64,000 nt of DNA, from contig JAEUNZ010000031.1 in assembly GCA_016790965.1 (NCBI GenBank), positions 133,092 to 197,091 on the forward strand, in the 5' to 3' direction. A program made the translations under genes and the position numbers. Shown piece by piece: positions 53,493 to 61,691 of this stretch (its first letter is position 1; each line of letters begins with the position of its first letter). The stretch comes from SSSZ01 sp016790965 (GTDB taxonomy: Bacteria; Pseudomonadota; Gammaproteobacteria; Burkholderiales; Rhodocyclaceae). The notes beneath the pieces are model-generated. The model saw nothing but the letters and a program-made list of their open reading frames with translations, had not been told where the DNA came from and searched no databases.

Positions 53493-54296
53493 ATGGCCTT
53501 CCCGATCATCACCGCTGACCAGCGCCTCGCAGAAAACCGCCGCTCCTCGGGCGTCATCCTGGGGCCCGCTGGTGTCGGCAAGACCACCTTGCTCAAGACC
53601 ACCGAGGCGATCAGTGCCTTGTTCGTTGATATGGAGGATGGCGACCTCGCAGTGCGCGACTGGCCCTGCGACACCGTCCGTCCTCGGACGTGGCCGGAGT
53701 GTCGTGATCTGGCCTGCTTCATCGGTGGCCCGAATCCGGCGCTGCGCGACGATCAGTCCTACAGCCAGGCGCACTACGACCGGGTCTGTGATCAGTACGG
53801 CGATCCGGCGCTGCTCGGCAAGTACTCGCTGATTTTCGTCGATTCCATCACCGTCGCCGGCCGCTTGTGCCTGCAGTGGTCCAAAGGTCAGCCGCAAGCC
53901 TACAGCGAGAAAACCGGCAAGCCTGACAACCGTGGCGCGTATGGCCTGCATGGCAGCGAACTGATTGCCTGGCTCACTCAGTGGCAACACATCCGCAACA
54001 AGGACGTGTGGCTGGTCGGCATCCTTGACGAGAAGTTGGACGACTTCAATCGGAAGGTCTTCTCGCCGCAGATCGACGGCTCCAAGGCCTCACTGGAACT
54101 GCCAGGCATCCTCGATCAGGTTATCTCGATGGTCGTCCTCAAAGCCGATGACGGCACGCCATATCGCGCTTTCGTTTGCCAGCACCTCAATCCCTGGGGC
54201 TACCCCGCCAAAGACCGTTCCGGACGACTCGACGTCGTCGAGGAGCCGCATCTCGGCCGCCTCATTTCCAAGATCACCGCGCCCCGCGCGCAGTAA
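53493..54296 (+). CDS. Sak4-like phage recombination ATPase
   Basis: 267 residues, a single RecA-type ATPase core: Walker A ILGPAGVGKTTLL (residues about 22-34), ALFVDMEDGD, and Walker B-like YSLIFVDSI near 115. Fold and size fit the AAA_24/Sak4 family of single-strand annealing-supporting proteins, which usually sit next to an SSB gene, as here. Acts in phage DNA recombination and replication. Confidence 0.8.
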   Translation: MAFPIITADQRLAENRRSSGVILGPAGVGKTTLLKTTEAISALFVDMEDGDLAVRDWPCDTVRPRTWPECRDLACFIGGPNPALRDDQSYSQAHYDRVCDQYGDPALLGKYSLIFVDSITVAGRLCLQWSKGQPQAYSEKTGKPDNRGAYGLHGSELIAWLTQWQHIRNKDVWLVGILDEKLDDFNRKVFSPQIDGSKASLELPGILDQVISMVVLKADDGTPYRAFVCQHLNPWGYPAKDRSGRLDVVEEPHLGRLISKITAPRAQ

Positions 54297-54313
54297 CGCA
54301 CAGGAGAAATTCC

Positions 54314-54946
54314 ATGAACAGTAATTCCAACAACGCCGCCTGGAACGATTTCAACGATGCCGAGGAGCAGCGCGAGTTCGCCCTGATTCCGCCCAAGACG
54401 CTAGCCAAGGTCATCATGGCCATTCGCCCGGGCGGTTACGACGACGGGAGTCAGGGCTGGACCGGTGGTTATGCCACCCGCTCGGACAAGACCGGCGCGG
54501 TGTATCTGAACGCCAAGTTCACGATCCTTGAAGGCCCGTTTGCCAAGCGCGTGGTGTTCGGCCTGATCGGACTCTACAGCCCCAAGGGCCCGGACTGGAC
54601 GAACATGGGCCGCAGTTTTTTGCGCGCCATCCTCAACTCGGCGCGTGGCATTCATCCAGCCGATCAGACGCCCCAGGCGCAAACCGCCCGTCGCATCCGT
54701 GGCTTCGCCGATCTGGACGGTGTCGAGTTCGTCGTCCGCATCGATGTCGAAAAGGATCAGAACGGCGAGGACAAGAATGTCGTCAAGGCCGCGATCCAGC
54801 CTGACAGCAAGGAGTACGCGGCATTGATGGGCGCGGTCAGTCGCGCGCCTGTTCCTACCGGCGGATTCAGCAGCAGTGCGCCGGTGGCACACGCTGCGCC
54901 GGCTGCCGCCTCTGCCGTATCGACACGGCCCACCTGGGCGCAGTAA
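54314..54946 (+). CDS. SSB-like/DUF669-type phage protein
   Basis: 210 residues from the ATG at 54314 with CAGGAG. MNSNSNNAAWNDFNDAEEQR start, YATRSDKTGAVYLNAKFTIL, GPDWTNMGRSFLRAILNSAR, DLDGVEFVVRIDVEKDQNGE and an Ala/Pro-rich tail ending TWAQ. The OB-type strand pattern and flexible tail suggest a single-strand DNA-binding protein, and its position after the Sak4-like gene supports that. It is not a canonical SSB. Confidence 0.65.
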   Translation: MNSNSNNAAWNDFNDAEEQREFALIPPKTLAKVIMAIRPGGYDDGSQGWTGGYATRSDKTGAVYLNAKFTILEGPFAKRVVFGLIGLYSPKGPDWTNMGRSFLRAILNSARGIHPADQTPQAQTARRIRGFADLDGVEFVVRIDVEKDQNGEDKNVVKAAIQPDSKEYAALMGAVSRAPVPTGGFSSSAPVAHAAPAAASAVSTRPTWAQ

Positions 54947-54958
54947 GGAGGCACGGCC

Positions 54959-56629
54959 ATGATTCTCCGACCGCGCCAACGCGAGTTCGTCACGCGCTGT
55001 GTCGGGGCGCTCAAGACCCACGGCAATACGCTGGGGGTCGCCCCGACCGGTGCAGGCAAGACCATCTGTCTTTCCGGCACGGCGGGCGAGTTTCTCGCCC
55101 ACCCTGATGCCAAGGCCTGTGTCTTGGCCCATCGCGACGAACTTACCGCGCAGAACCAGAGCAAGTTCTCGCGGGTAAATCCTGGCATCAGCACCTCGGT
55201 GTTCGATGCCCGTCAGAAATCCTGGGAGGGGCAGGCCACGTTTGCGATGGTGCAAACCCTGGCCCGCAATCTCGACCAGTTGCCGACGCTAGATCTGCTG
55301 GTCATCGACGAGGCGCACCACAGCGCCGCACCGACCTACCGGCAAGTGATCGACACGACGCTCGCCCGAAATCCACATGCCCTGATCTACGGCGTCACCG
55401 CCACACCCAATCGTGGTGACGGTAAAGGGCTGCGGGAAGTGTTCTCGAACGTGGCCGACCAGATCCGGTTGGGCGAACTCATCCGTTCCGGCCATCTTGT
55501 GTCGCCACGCACCTTCGTCATCGATGTCGGCACCCGCGATGCCTTGGGTGGTGTGAGGAAACTGGCCGAGGACTACGACATGAACGCCGTGGCCACGATC
55601 ATGAACACGTCACCCGTCAATGCCGCTGTCGTCCGTCATTGGAAGGAGCGTGCATCGGGGCGCAAGACGATAGCGTTTGGCGCGACGGTGGCGCATGCCC
55701 AGGCTGTTTGTAATGCGTTCCTTGCTGAGGGTGTATCGGCGGCCGTGGTGCATGGCGATATGTCCGAGGCCGACCGCAAGGCCACGCTCGCTGAGTTTGA
55801 GACCGGCCACCTGACCGTGATTGTCAATGTCGCCGTACTCACCGAGGGCTACGACTACACCCCGACCTCCTGCATCGTTCTGCTGCGCCCGAGTTCCTAC
55901 AAATCGACGCTGATCCAGATGATCGGTCGCGGCCTGCGCGTGGTCGATCCTGCCGAACATCCGGGCGTGATCAAAACCGACTGCGTCGTGCTCGATTTCG
56001 GCACGGCCTCGCTGGTACATGGCAGTCTCGAGCAGGAAGTCGATCTCGATGGTTTTGAGGGAAACGGCGAAGCACCGACCAAGGAATGTCCCAGTTGTGC
56101 GGCACAGATTCCGATGGCGTCGCGCGAGTGCCCGTTGTGCGGCCATTCCTTCAAGCAGGATGAGTCGGACGAGAAAGGTGTTCTCGACGATTTCGTGATG
56201 ACCGAAATCGATCTGCTGAAGCGCTCGAACTTCTCCTGGTGCGATCTCTTCGGCGACGACTGTGCCTTGCTGGCCGCCGGTTTTAAGGCCTGGGCCGGCG
56301 TGTTCTTCCTCGAAGGGCGCTGGTATGCCGTTGGCGGCTTCGAGAAATCGCCGGTGCGACTGCTCGGCGTGGGCGAACGCACAGTGTGTTTGGCACAAGC
56401 CAACGACTGGCTCAACGAGCAGGAATCGGACGATGCGGCCCACAAATCCCGGCGCTGGCTGAACGAGTTGCCGACCCCGGGCCAGTTGCGCTACCTGCCG
56501 CCTGAGGCTCGCGCCGACTTCGGTCTGACCCGCTATCAAGCCTCGGCACTGCTGACGTTCAGGTTCAACAAGCACGCCATTCAGCGGGTGGTGCATGCCG
56601 CGAACCAAAGCTATCTGGAGGCCGCGTGA
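54959..56629 (+). CDS. DEAD/DEAH-box helicase with C-terminal zinc ribbon
   Basis: 556 residues. Motif I APTGAGKTICLSG (residues about 31-43), motif II VIDEAHHSAAP, motif III YGVTATPNRGDGK, motif VI MIGRGLRVVDP, so a superfamily 2 helicase of the Rad25/UvrB-like type. Residues about 378-400 hold CPSC and CPLC zinc pairs. AAGGAGG ribosome site. Likely phage replication or recombination helicase. Confidence 0.9.
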   Translation: MILRPRQREFVTRCVGALKTHGNTLGVAPTGAGKTICLSGTAGEFLAHPDAKACVLAHRDELTAQNQSKFSRVNPGISTSVFDARQKSWEGQATFAMVQTLARNLDQLPTLDLLVIDEAHHSAAPTYRQVIDTTLARNPHALIYGVTATPNRGDGKGLREVFSNVADQIRLGELIRSGHLVSPRTFVIDVGTRDALGGVRKLAEDYDMNAVATIMNTSPVNAAVVRHWKERASGRKTIAFGATVAHAQAVCNAFLAEGVSAAVVHGDMSEADRKATLAEFETGHLTVIVNVAVLTEGYDYTPTSCIVLLRPSSYKSTLIQMIGRGLRVVDPAEHPGVIKTDCVVLDFGTASLVHGSLEQEVDLDGFEGNGEAPTKECPSCAAQIPMASRECPLCGHSFKQDESDEKGVLDDFVMTEIDLLKRSNFSWCDLFGDDCALLAAGFKAWAGVFFLEGRWYAVGGFEKSPVRLLGVGERTVCLAQANDWLNEQESDDAAHKSRRWLNELPTPGQLRYLPPEARADFGLTRYQASALLTFRFNKHAIQRVVHAANQSYLEAA

Positions 56630-57075
56630 AATGTGCCGTCTGCTCACGCGAAGCGCGCGGCTTCGGCTATTTCAACTCCGCGCTCCGTCGATCCGACCCG
56701 AGACGTTACTCGGATCGGTGGGTGTTCTGCTCGATGCGCTGCATGAACGCGTTTTCCAAGGTCATGGAACGGCTGATCAGTGTGCAGGAGGACGTCGTGA
56801 TTGACCCCTCCGATCTGGAACTCGCCGCCATGCGCGGCGCGCTCGCCCCGCTCGGTGATTACGTCTCGACCATCGGCATGGACCGTCCTCTGGCCGACTA
56901 CCGAAAGGAGGAAGTCCTGCGTCTGGTCGAGGTCGTGGTCGACGCCTATCAGGCTCACATGCTCGACGAGCACGAACGCATGGCGGCGAAGGAGCGCGCC
57001 TTCTTCGAGCAGCGCCTGGCCACTCAACCAAAGCCGCAACCGGCAAGCAACTTCAACACAAGGATTCCCTTCTGA
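56626..57075 (+). CDS. zinc-binding phage protein (DUF6511-like)
   Basis: 149 residues from GTG overlapping the previous stop. N-terminal MKCAVCSREARGFGYF and WVFCSMRCMNAF give a C-x2-C...C-x3-C treble-clef-like zinc site; the rest is helical with LVEVVVDAYQAHMLDEHERM. I associate the MRCAVCSREARGFG pattern with DUF6511. Stop shares one base with the nuclease start. Function unknown. Confidence 0.65.
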   Translation: MKCAVCSREARGFGYFNSALRRSDPRRYSDRWVFCSMRCMNAFSKVMERLISVQEDVVIDPSDLELAAMRGALAPLGDYVSTIGMDRPLADYRKEEVLRLVEVVVDAYQAHMLDEHERMAAKERAFFEQRLATQPKPQPASNFNTRIPF

Positions 57076-57833
57076 TGATCGACCTTAACCATCAACTCAA
57101 ATTTCACGAGCAGGTGACTGTTCTCGTGGATGTCGCCCTACAGGCGGAAAACTCCACCCGCGAAAAGCGCCGCTATCTGGGCGGATCCCGCCTCGGCGTT
57201 GCCTGCGAGCGTGCGCTCCAGTTCGAGTATGCCGATGCCCCAGTGGATCTCGGTGCCGAATTCCCCGGCCGCACGCTGCGCATCTTCGAAGTCGGCCATG
57301 TACTGGAAAACCTCGCCATCCGTTGGCTGCGTCTGGCCGGCTTCGACCTCTACACCCGTCGCAAGGATGGTGAGCAGTTCGGCTTTTCCGTCGCCGACGG
57401 TCGTATCCAGGGGCACCTCGACGGCGTGATTGCCAATGCGCCGTCCGATCTTGGCCTGACGTTCCCGATGCTCTGGGAGTGCAAGACCATGAACGACAAG
57501 AATTGGCGTGACACCGTCAAGAAGGGTGTGGCGGTCACGAAGCCAGTCTATGCCGGCCAGATCGCGACCTATCAGGCGTACATGGAACCGTCTATCCCTG
57601 GCATTTCCGACAACCCGGCGCTGTTCACCGCGATCAACAAGGACACCCAGGAGATTTGGTCTGAACTCGTGCCGTTCGATGGTGGATTCGCGCAGCGAAT
57701 GTCCGACCGCGCAGTGCGGGTGATTCGGGCCACCGAGGTGGGTGAGTTGCTACCGCGCGTTGCCACTGAGCCGGGTTACTACGAGTGCAAGTACTGCGCA
57801 TGGGTCAACCGTTGCTGGAGTGCATCGGCATGA
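57075..57833 (+). CDS. PD-(D/E)XK family nuclease
   Basis: 252 residues. DGRIQGHLDGVI (Asp of the core), then LWECKTMNDKNW (the E-x-K motif) followed by YAGQIATYQAYM (the conserved helix Gln/Tyr) show a PD-(D/E)XK nuclease, and the C-terminal CKYCAWVNRCW resembles the Fe-S/zinc cysteines of Cas4/RecB-type exonucleases. Probably the exonuclease partner of the Sak4/SSB pair. Confidence 0.85.
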   Translation: MIDLNHQLKFHEQVTVLVDVALQAENSTREKRRYLGGSRLGVACERALQFEYADAPVDLGAEFPGRTLRIFEVGHVLENLAIRWLRLAGFDLYTRRKDGEQFGFSVADGRIQGHLDGVIANAPSDLGLTFPMLWECKTMNDKNWRDTVKKGVAVTKPVYAGQIATYQAYMEPSIPGISDNPALFTAINKDTQEIWSELVPFDGGFAQRMSDRAVRVIRATEVGELLPRVATEPGYYECKYCAWVNRCWSASA

Positions 57834-60106
57834 TGGATTTCAACGATACCTCTGGCAGCACACCTCAGAATCCAGACACTGAACGCGATGCGCTCCGGGC
57901 AGATTTGATTTGCCGCCTCGAGAGTGTTCTGTTCGCGCTCTATCCAGCCGGGAAGGTGCGCAAAGGCAAGTTCCTTATAGGTGACGTGCTTGGCAGCCCG
58001 GGCGACAGCCTCGAGGTTGTACTCGATGGCGACAAATCGGGACTCTGGACGGATCGCGCCACGGGTGATGGGGGCGACATCTTTGACCTGATCGCCCGTC
58101 ATCACCAAATCGACACCAAGTCGGACTTTCCGAAAGTAATGAAGTTGGCCCGCGACTTGACCGGGCGAACGACCGTCACCCCGCCCAAGAAGCACAAGAA
58201 GGAAGCGCTGATCGACGAGTTGGGCCCGGCGACGGCAAAATGGGATTACTTCACGGCAGAAGGCCAACTGATTGGGTGCGTCTATCGCTACGACCCACCA
58301 GGGCAGCGCAAGGAGTTCCGTCCTTGGGATGCCAAGCGCAAGAAGATGGCCCCGCCGGATCCCCGTCCGCTCTACAACCAGATGGGAATGGCCACGAGCG
58401 ATACCGTGGTGTTGGTTGAAGGCGAGAAATGCGCACAGACCTTGATCGACGCTGGCGTCGTGGCGACCACTGCCATGCACGGCGCACACGCGCCAATCGA
58501 GAAAACCGACTGGTCGCCCCTGACCGGCAAGCATGTGCTGATCTGGCCCGACCGCGACAAGGCCGGATGGGACTACTCAATGGCCGCCGCTGACGCAGTG
58601 CTCATGGTGGGCGCGCTTTCCTGTGCTGTGTTGATGCCACCGGAGGACAAATCCGAGGGATGGGATGTGGCGGATGCGCTGACGGAGGGTTTCGATGTCC
58701 AGAGCTTTCTGGCGACGGGACCGCGCATCAGTGTCCTGCCACCGGCGCAGGAAGAATCCGATGCCCACGACGAGAATGCAGTCTGGGCCACAGATGACGC
58801 GCTGGCGCTGTCCTTCACCCGCCGCTATTCAGAAGACTGGCGCTACTGCGCCCAGTGGGGCAAATGGCTGGTGTGGACGGGCAACCGCTGGCAGGCCGAC
58901 GACACCTTGCTAGTGACTCACCTCATGCGTCACATCTGCCGTGAGGCTGCCATTAAAGCGGATTCCCATCGACTCGCCGCCAAACTGGCCTCGAGCAACA
59001 CAGTGGGTGGCGTCGATCGACTGGCGCGCAGTGATCGCCAGCATGCATCCACCTCTGACGAGTGGGATCGTGACCCGTGGCTCGCCAATGCGCCGGGCGG
59101 TGTCATTGACCTGCGCATCGGCCAGGTACGAGCGCATGACCGAGCCGACCGGATGACCAAGATCGCCACGGCCACGCCGAATGGAGCCTGTCCGCGCTGG
59201 TTGGCGTTTCTGGCCGATATCACCGAGGGCGATCGGGATTTGATGGTCTATCTGCAGAGAGTCATCGGGTATTGCCTGACGGGCGTCACCTCTGAGCACG
59301 CGCTGTTCTTCTTGTACGGCACTGGGGCCAACGGCAAGTCGGTGTTCGTGAATGTGATCACCACGATCTTGGGTGACTACGCGGCCAACGCGCCCATGGA
59401 CACGTTCATGGAAACGCGTAGCGACCGGCACCCGACTGATCTGGCCGGCTTGCGTGGCGCGCGCTTTGTGTCCTCCATCGAAACCGAGCAAGGGCGGCGT
59501 TGGAACGAATCCAAGGTGAAAGCCATCACCGGCGGCGACAAGGTGTCGGCGCGCTTCATGCGGCAGGATTTCTTCGAGTACGTGCCGCAATTCAAGTTGG
59601 TGATTGCCGGCAACCACAAACCCTCGATCCGTAATGTGGATGAAGCCATGAAGCGTCGTCTGCATCTGATTCCGTTCACCGTCACCATTCCGCCCGAAAA
59701 GCGGGACGGCAAGCTCACTGAGAAGTTGCTCAAGGAACGTGACGGCATTCTGGCCTGGGCTGTGGAGGGTTGCGGTCTGTGGCGTCAGCACGGGCTGAAA
59801 CCACCCAAGGTCGTGGTGGAGGCGACCGATGAGTATTTCGAGGACGAGGACGCCATTGGCGAGTTCGTCGACGAGGAATGCTACGTCTCCGGCACGGCGC
59901 GCGAAGCTATTTCGATGGTCTTCCAGCGCTGGCGCGAGCGCGCTGAAAAACGTGGGGAGTATGTCGGCACCAGCCGCTGGTTGGTCGCCCAACTGCTCAC
60001 GCGCGGCTTTGAAAAAACCCGACTCACAGGGGGTACGAAGGCAATAGCCGGACTCTCCCTCAAACCCCGGGAAACCAGTGGCTATCAGCCTTACCGGGAT
60101 GATTGA
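57830..60106 (+). CDS. phage/plasmid primase-helicase (P4/D5 family)
   Basis: 758 residues; starts by four-base overlap (ATGA). N-terminal primase part with a Toprim domain (VVLVEGEKCAQTLIDAG then LIWPDRDKAGWDYS, residues about 200-265) and a C-terminal SF3/D5 helicase: D5 N-terminal region, Walker A GTGANGKSVFVNV (about 505-517), SSIETEQGRRW, and KLVIAGNHKPSIR. Initiates replication of the element. DNA polymerase is not encoded nearby, so the host enzyme is used. Confidence 0.92.
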   Translation: MMDFNDTSGSTPQNPDTERDALRADLICRLESVLFALYPAGKVRKGKFLIGDVLGSPGDSLEVVLDGDKSGLWTDRATGDGGDIFDLIARHHQIDTKSDFPKVMKLARDLTGRTTVTPPKKHKKEALIDELGPATAKWDYFTAEGQLIGCVYRYDPPGQRKEFRPWDAKRKKMAPPDPRPLYNQMGMATSDTVVLVEGEKCAQTLIDAGVVATTAMHGAHAPIEKTDWSPLTGKHVLIWPDRDKAGWDYSMAAADAVLMVGALSCAVLMPPEDKSEGWDVADALTEGFDVQSFLATGPRISVLPPAQEESDAHDENAVWATDDALALSFTRRYSEDWRYCAQWGKWLVWTGNRWQADDTLLVTHLMRHICREAAIKADSHRLAAKLASSNTVGGVDRLARSDRQHASTSDEWDRDPWLANAPGGVIDLRIGQVRAHDRADRMTKIATATPNGACPRWLAFLADITEGDRDLMVYLQRVIGYCLTGVTSEHALFFLYGTGANGKSVFVNVITTILGDYAANAPMDTFMETRSDRHPTDLAGLRGARFVSSIETEQGRRWNESKVKAITGGDKVSARFMRQDFFEYVPQFKLVIAGNHKPSIRNVDEAMKRRLHLIPFTVTIPPEKRDGKLTEKLLKERDGILAWAVEGCGLWRQHGLKPPKVVVEATDEYFEDEDAIGEFVDEECYVSGTAREAISMVFQRWRERAEKRGEYVGTSRWLVAQLLTRGFEKTRLTGGTKAIAGLSLKPRETSGYQPYRDD

Positions 60107-60113
60107 ACAGAGT

Positions 60114-60212
60114 GAGTGACCGAAATTGACCGTCCATTACATTCCCCTCTACACGTGTACGTGTACGCGCGCCTGTAGGAGTAACAGGAGTCTTGGTCAA
60201 TTTGGGTCACTC
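60114..60212. repeat. 18-bp inverted repeat after the primase gene
   Basis: GAGTGACCGAAATTGACC (60114-60131) and GGTCAATTTGGGTCACTC (60195-60212) pair at 17 of 18 positions and flank 63 bases containing the palindrome TACACGTGTA and alternating CGTGTACGTG. It may be a replication origin, a regulator site or a long hairpin in the transcript. Confidence 0.65.
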
Positions 60213-60239
60213 CGATCCGACATGGCATTGGAGATGAAC

Positions 60240-60704
60240 ATGAACACGACAATTTTGGCCCTCGACCTGGGCACACATACCGGGTGGGCACTGAACCAAA
60301 TGGATGACACCATCACCAGCGGCACCGAGAACTTCAAGCCGCATCGCTTCGAAGGCGGCGGCATGCGGTTCCTGCGCTTCAAGCAATGGCTCAACGAACT
60401 GCTGGCAGCCAGCGTCCACATCAACGCCGTGTATTTCGAGGAAGTCAGGCGACACGCAGGCGTGGATGCCGCTCATGCCTACGGCGGTTTCATGGGCCAC
60501 CTCACGGCTTGGTGCGAACTTCACCACATCCCATACCAGGGCGTCCCGGTCGGCACGATCAAGAAGCACGCGACCGGCAAAGGCAACGCAGGCAAGGAAG
60601 AGATGATTGCGTCCGTCCAGTTGCGTGGTCACGTTCCTTGCGACGACAACGAAGCTGATGCCCTGGCCCTGCTGCACTGGGCCATCGAGACGCAGGAGGT
60701 TTGA
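60240..60704 (+). CDS. RuvC-like Holliday junction resolvase
   Basis: 154 residues from the ATG at 60240, chosen because GGAG lies 6 bases upstream; ATGs at 60222 and 60234 are worse placed. First strand ILALDLGTHTGWAL carries the catalytic Asp, VYFEEVRRH the first Glu, and DDNEADALALLHWA the C-terminal acidic pair, in the RuvC/RNase H order. Phage RuvC-like enzymes resolve replication intermediates. Confidence 0.82.
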   Translation: MNTTILALDLGTHTGWALNQMDDTITSGTENFKPHRFEGGGMRFLRFKQWLNELLAASVHINAVYFEEVRRHAGVDAAHAYGGFMGHLTAWCELHHIPYQGVPVGTIKKHATGKGNAGKEEMIASVQLRGHVPCDDNEADALALLHWAIETQEV

Positions 60705-60705
60705 C

Positions 60706-60906
60706 ATGAAGGTATCGATACCTTCGTATCGCTGCCCCCTCGGGCGCAGCACACAGCGCGTCGACCCGGATAGCATCAAACGCGAAGGCTGGCGCGAGCA
60801 ACACATTCTGGTCGTTGGTGCGAATGACGACCGCCTGGATTTCGTGGAACGTGAATTCGTTCGGCAGTTGGGCGAACGACTGTATGGGGAGAAGCGTCGT
60901 GGTTGA
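60706..60906 (+). CDS. small hypothetical phage protein
   Basis: 66 residues. MKVSIPSYRCPLGRSTQRVD then REQHILVVGANDDRLDFVER. CAGGAGG ribosome site, start 1 base after the RuvC-like stop. Small proteins with REQ.IL.V...D.RL....E...Q.GE.LYG are common near phage replication genes. Function unknown. Confidence 0.65.
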   Translation: MKVSIPSYRCPLGRSTQRVDPDSIKREGWREQHILVVGANDDRLDFVEREFVRQLGERLYGEKRRG

Positions 60907-61327
60907 ATGGACAATAGAAGATGTGGCCGCCCGGTTTGCCGAGGCCGCCGAGACAGGACGCCGTCTGCCCCGCGTCAAAGTTCAGGGCTACTTCAATGTC
61001 TGGCCTGCCTTCGCTCGGGAGGTATGGGAGTCCGCGCCTGATGACGAGCACGTCTACCGACCCTTGCCACCCACCCCGCAGGCCATCGATCGAATGATGG
61101 AGACGATGCGCTGGGTGCTCTGGTTAGAGGAGGAACAACGACATCTTGTCTGGATGCGGGCCAAAGACATTGACTGGAAGATCATTGCGCGTCGACTGGC
61201 CTGTCATCGCACCACTGCCTGGCGTGGATGGCACAAGGCATTGACAGAGGTAGTATCGAAGCTCAACGCAAACGCACCTGTCGGTCGAGTGAGTCACCGA
61301 TCACATGAACAGCGTGGAATCGCGTAA
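60899..61327 (+). CDS. DUF6362-like phage protein with C-terminal HTH
   Basis: 142 residues from GTG at 60899 (GGGGAG upstream, overlapping the previous gene by 8 bases). VEWTIEDVAARFAEAAETGR, RLPRVKVQGYFNVWPAFARE, and a C-terminal DIDWKIIARRLACHRTTAWR helix-turn-helix. The layout is that of a family often placed before methylase and terminase genes; a DNA-binding regulator or small-terminase-like role is possible. Confidence 0.7.
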   Translation: MVEWTIEDVAARFAEAAETGRRLPRVKVQGYFNVWPAFAREVWESAPDDEHVYRPLPPTPQAIDRMMETMRWVLWLEEEQRHLVWMRAKDIDWKIIARRLACHRTTAWRGWHKALTEVVSKLNANAPVGRVSHRSHEQRGIA

Positions 61328-61452
61328 GGGCGTGCCGCCCATGCACATTCAAACGTATGCAGAACGGGTTTCCGTGGTCAGTTCGGTTCGCAACATTTTC
61401 AGGGAGTTTTGCTACCATAGCTGCTAAGGTCGCGAGCAAAGACCGACACGCC

Positions 61453-61684
61453 CGAAGGCCACAGGAGACTGTGGCTTTCGTCGTTTGCGAGTCAAAATTT
61501 TCAGACGGACTGAAAAATTCGACGGGTCCTTCCTGGCCAAAAACCCATGCGGGAGGCGACAGCCCGGCATTTCGATAGCGTCAGGCCGCGAAACGAGGTT
61601 ACCGGGGTTACCAGTTACCACCCCGGTTACCACCTCAACCGAGTTACCACCCAATCTATGACCCGCCCACTGTGGCGGGTTTTT
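61453..61684 (+). ncRNA. structured non-coding region with GTTACC repeats (candidate RNA)
   Basis: No credible gene in 61328-61691. Seen: a 12-bp hairpin with GAGA loop (61453-61480, CGAAGGCCACAG/CTGTGGCTTTCG), TTTTCAG-acgga-CTGAAAA (61498-61516), CCGGGG/CCCCGG (61602-61626), five GTTACC copies (61598, 61607, 61614, 61626, 61643), and a terminator at the end. A processed leader or small RNA fits; repeats may instead be protein-binding sites. Confidence 0.45.
61661..61684 (+). terminator. terminator before the methyltransferase genes
   Basis: ACCCGCC (61661-61667), loop CACTGT, GGCGGGT (61674-61680), then five T (61680-61684). It ends 7 bases before the next ATG. Confidence 0.82.
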
Positions 61685-61691
61685 GCATTCC

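Noticed and set aside
61598..61648. CRISPR-like array from the GTTACC repeats
   Set aside because: Units are 6 bases with irregular short spacing and no cas gene nearby.
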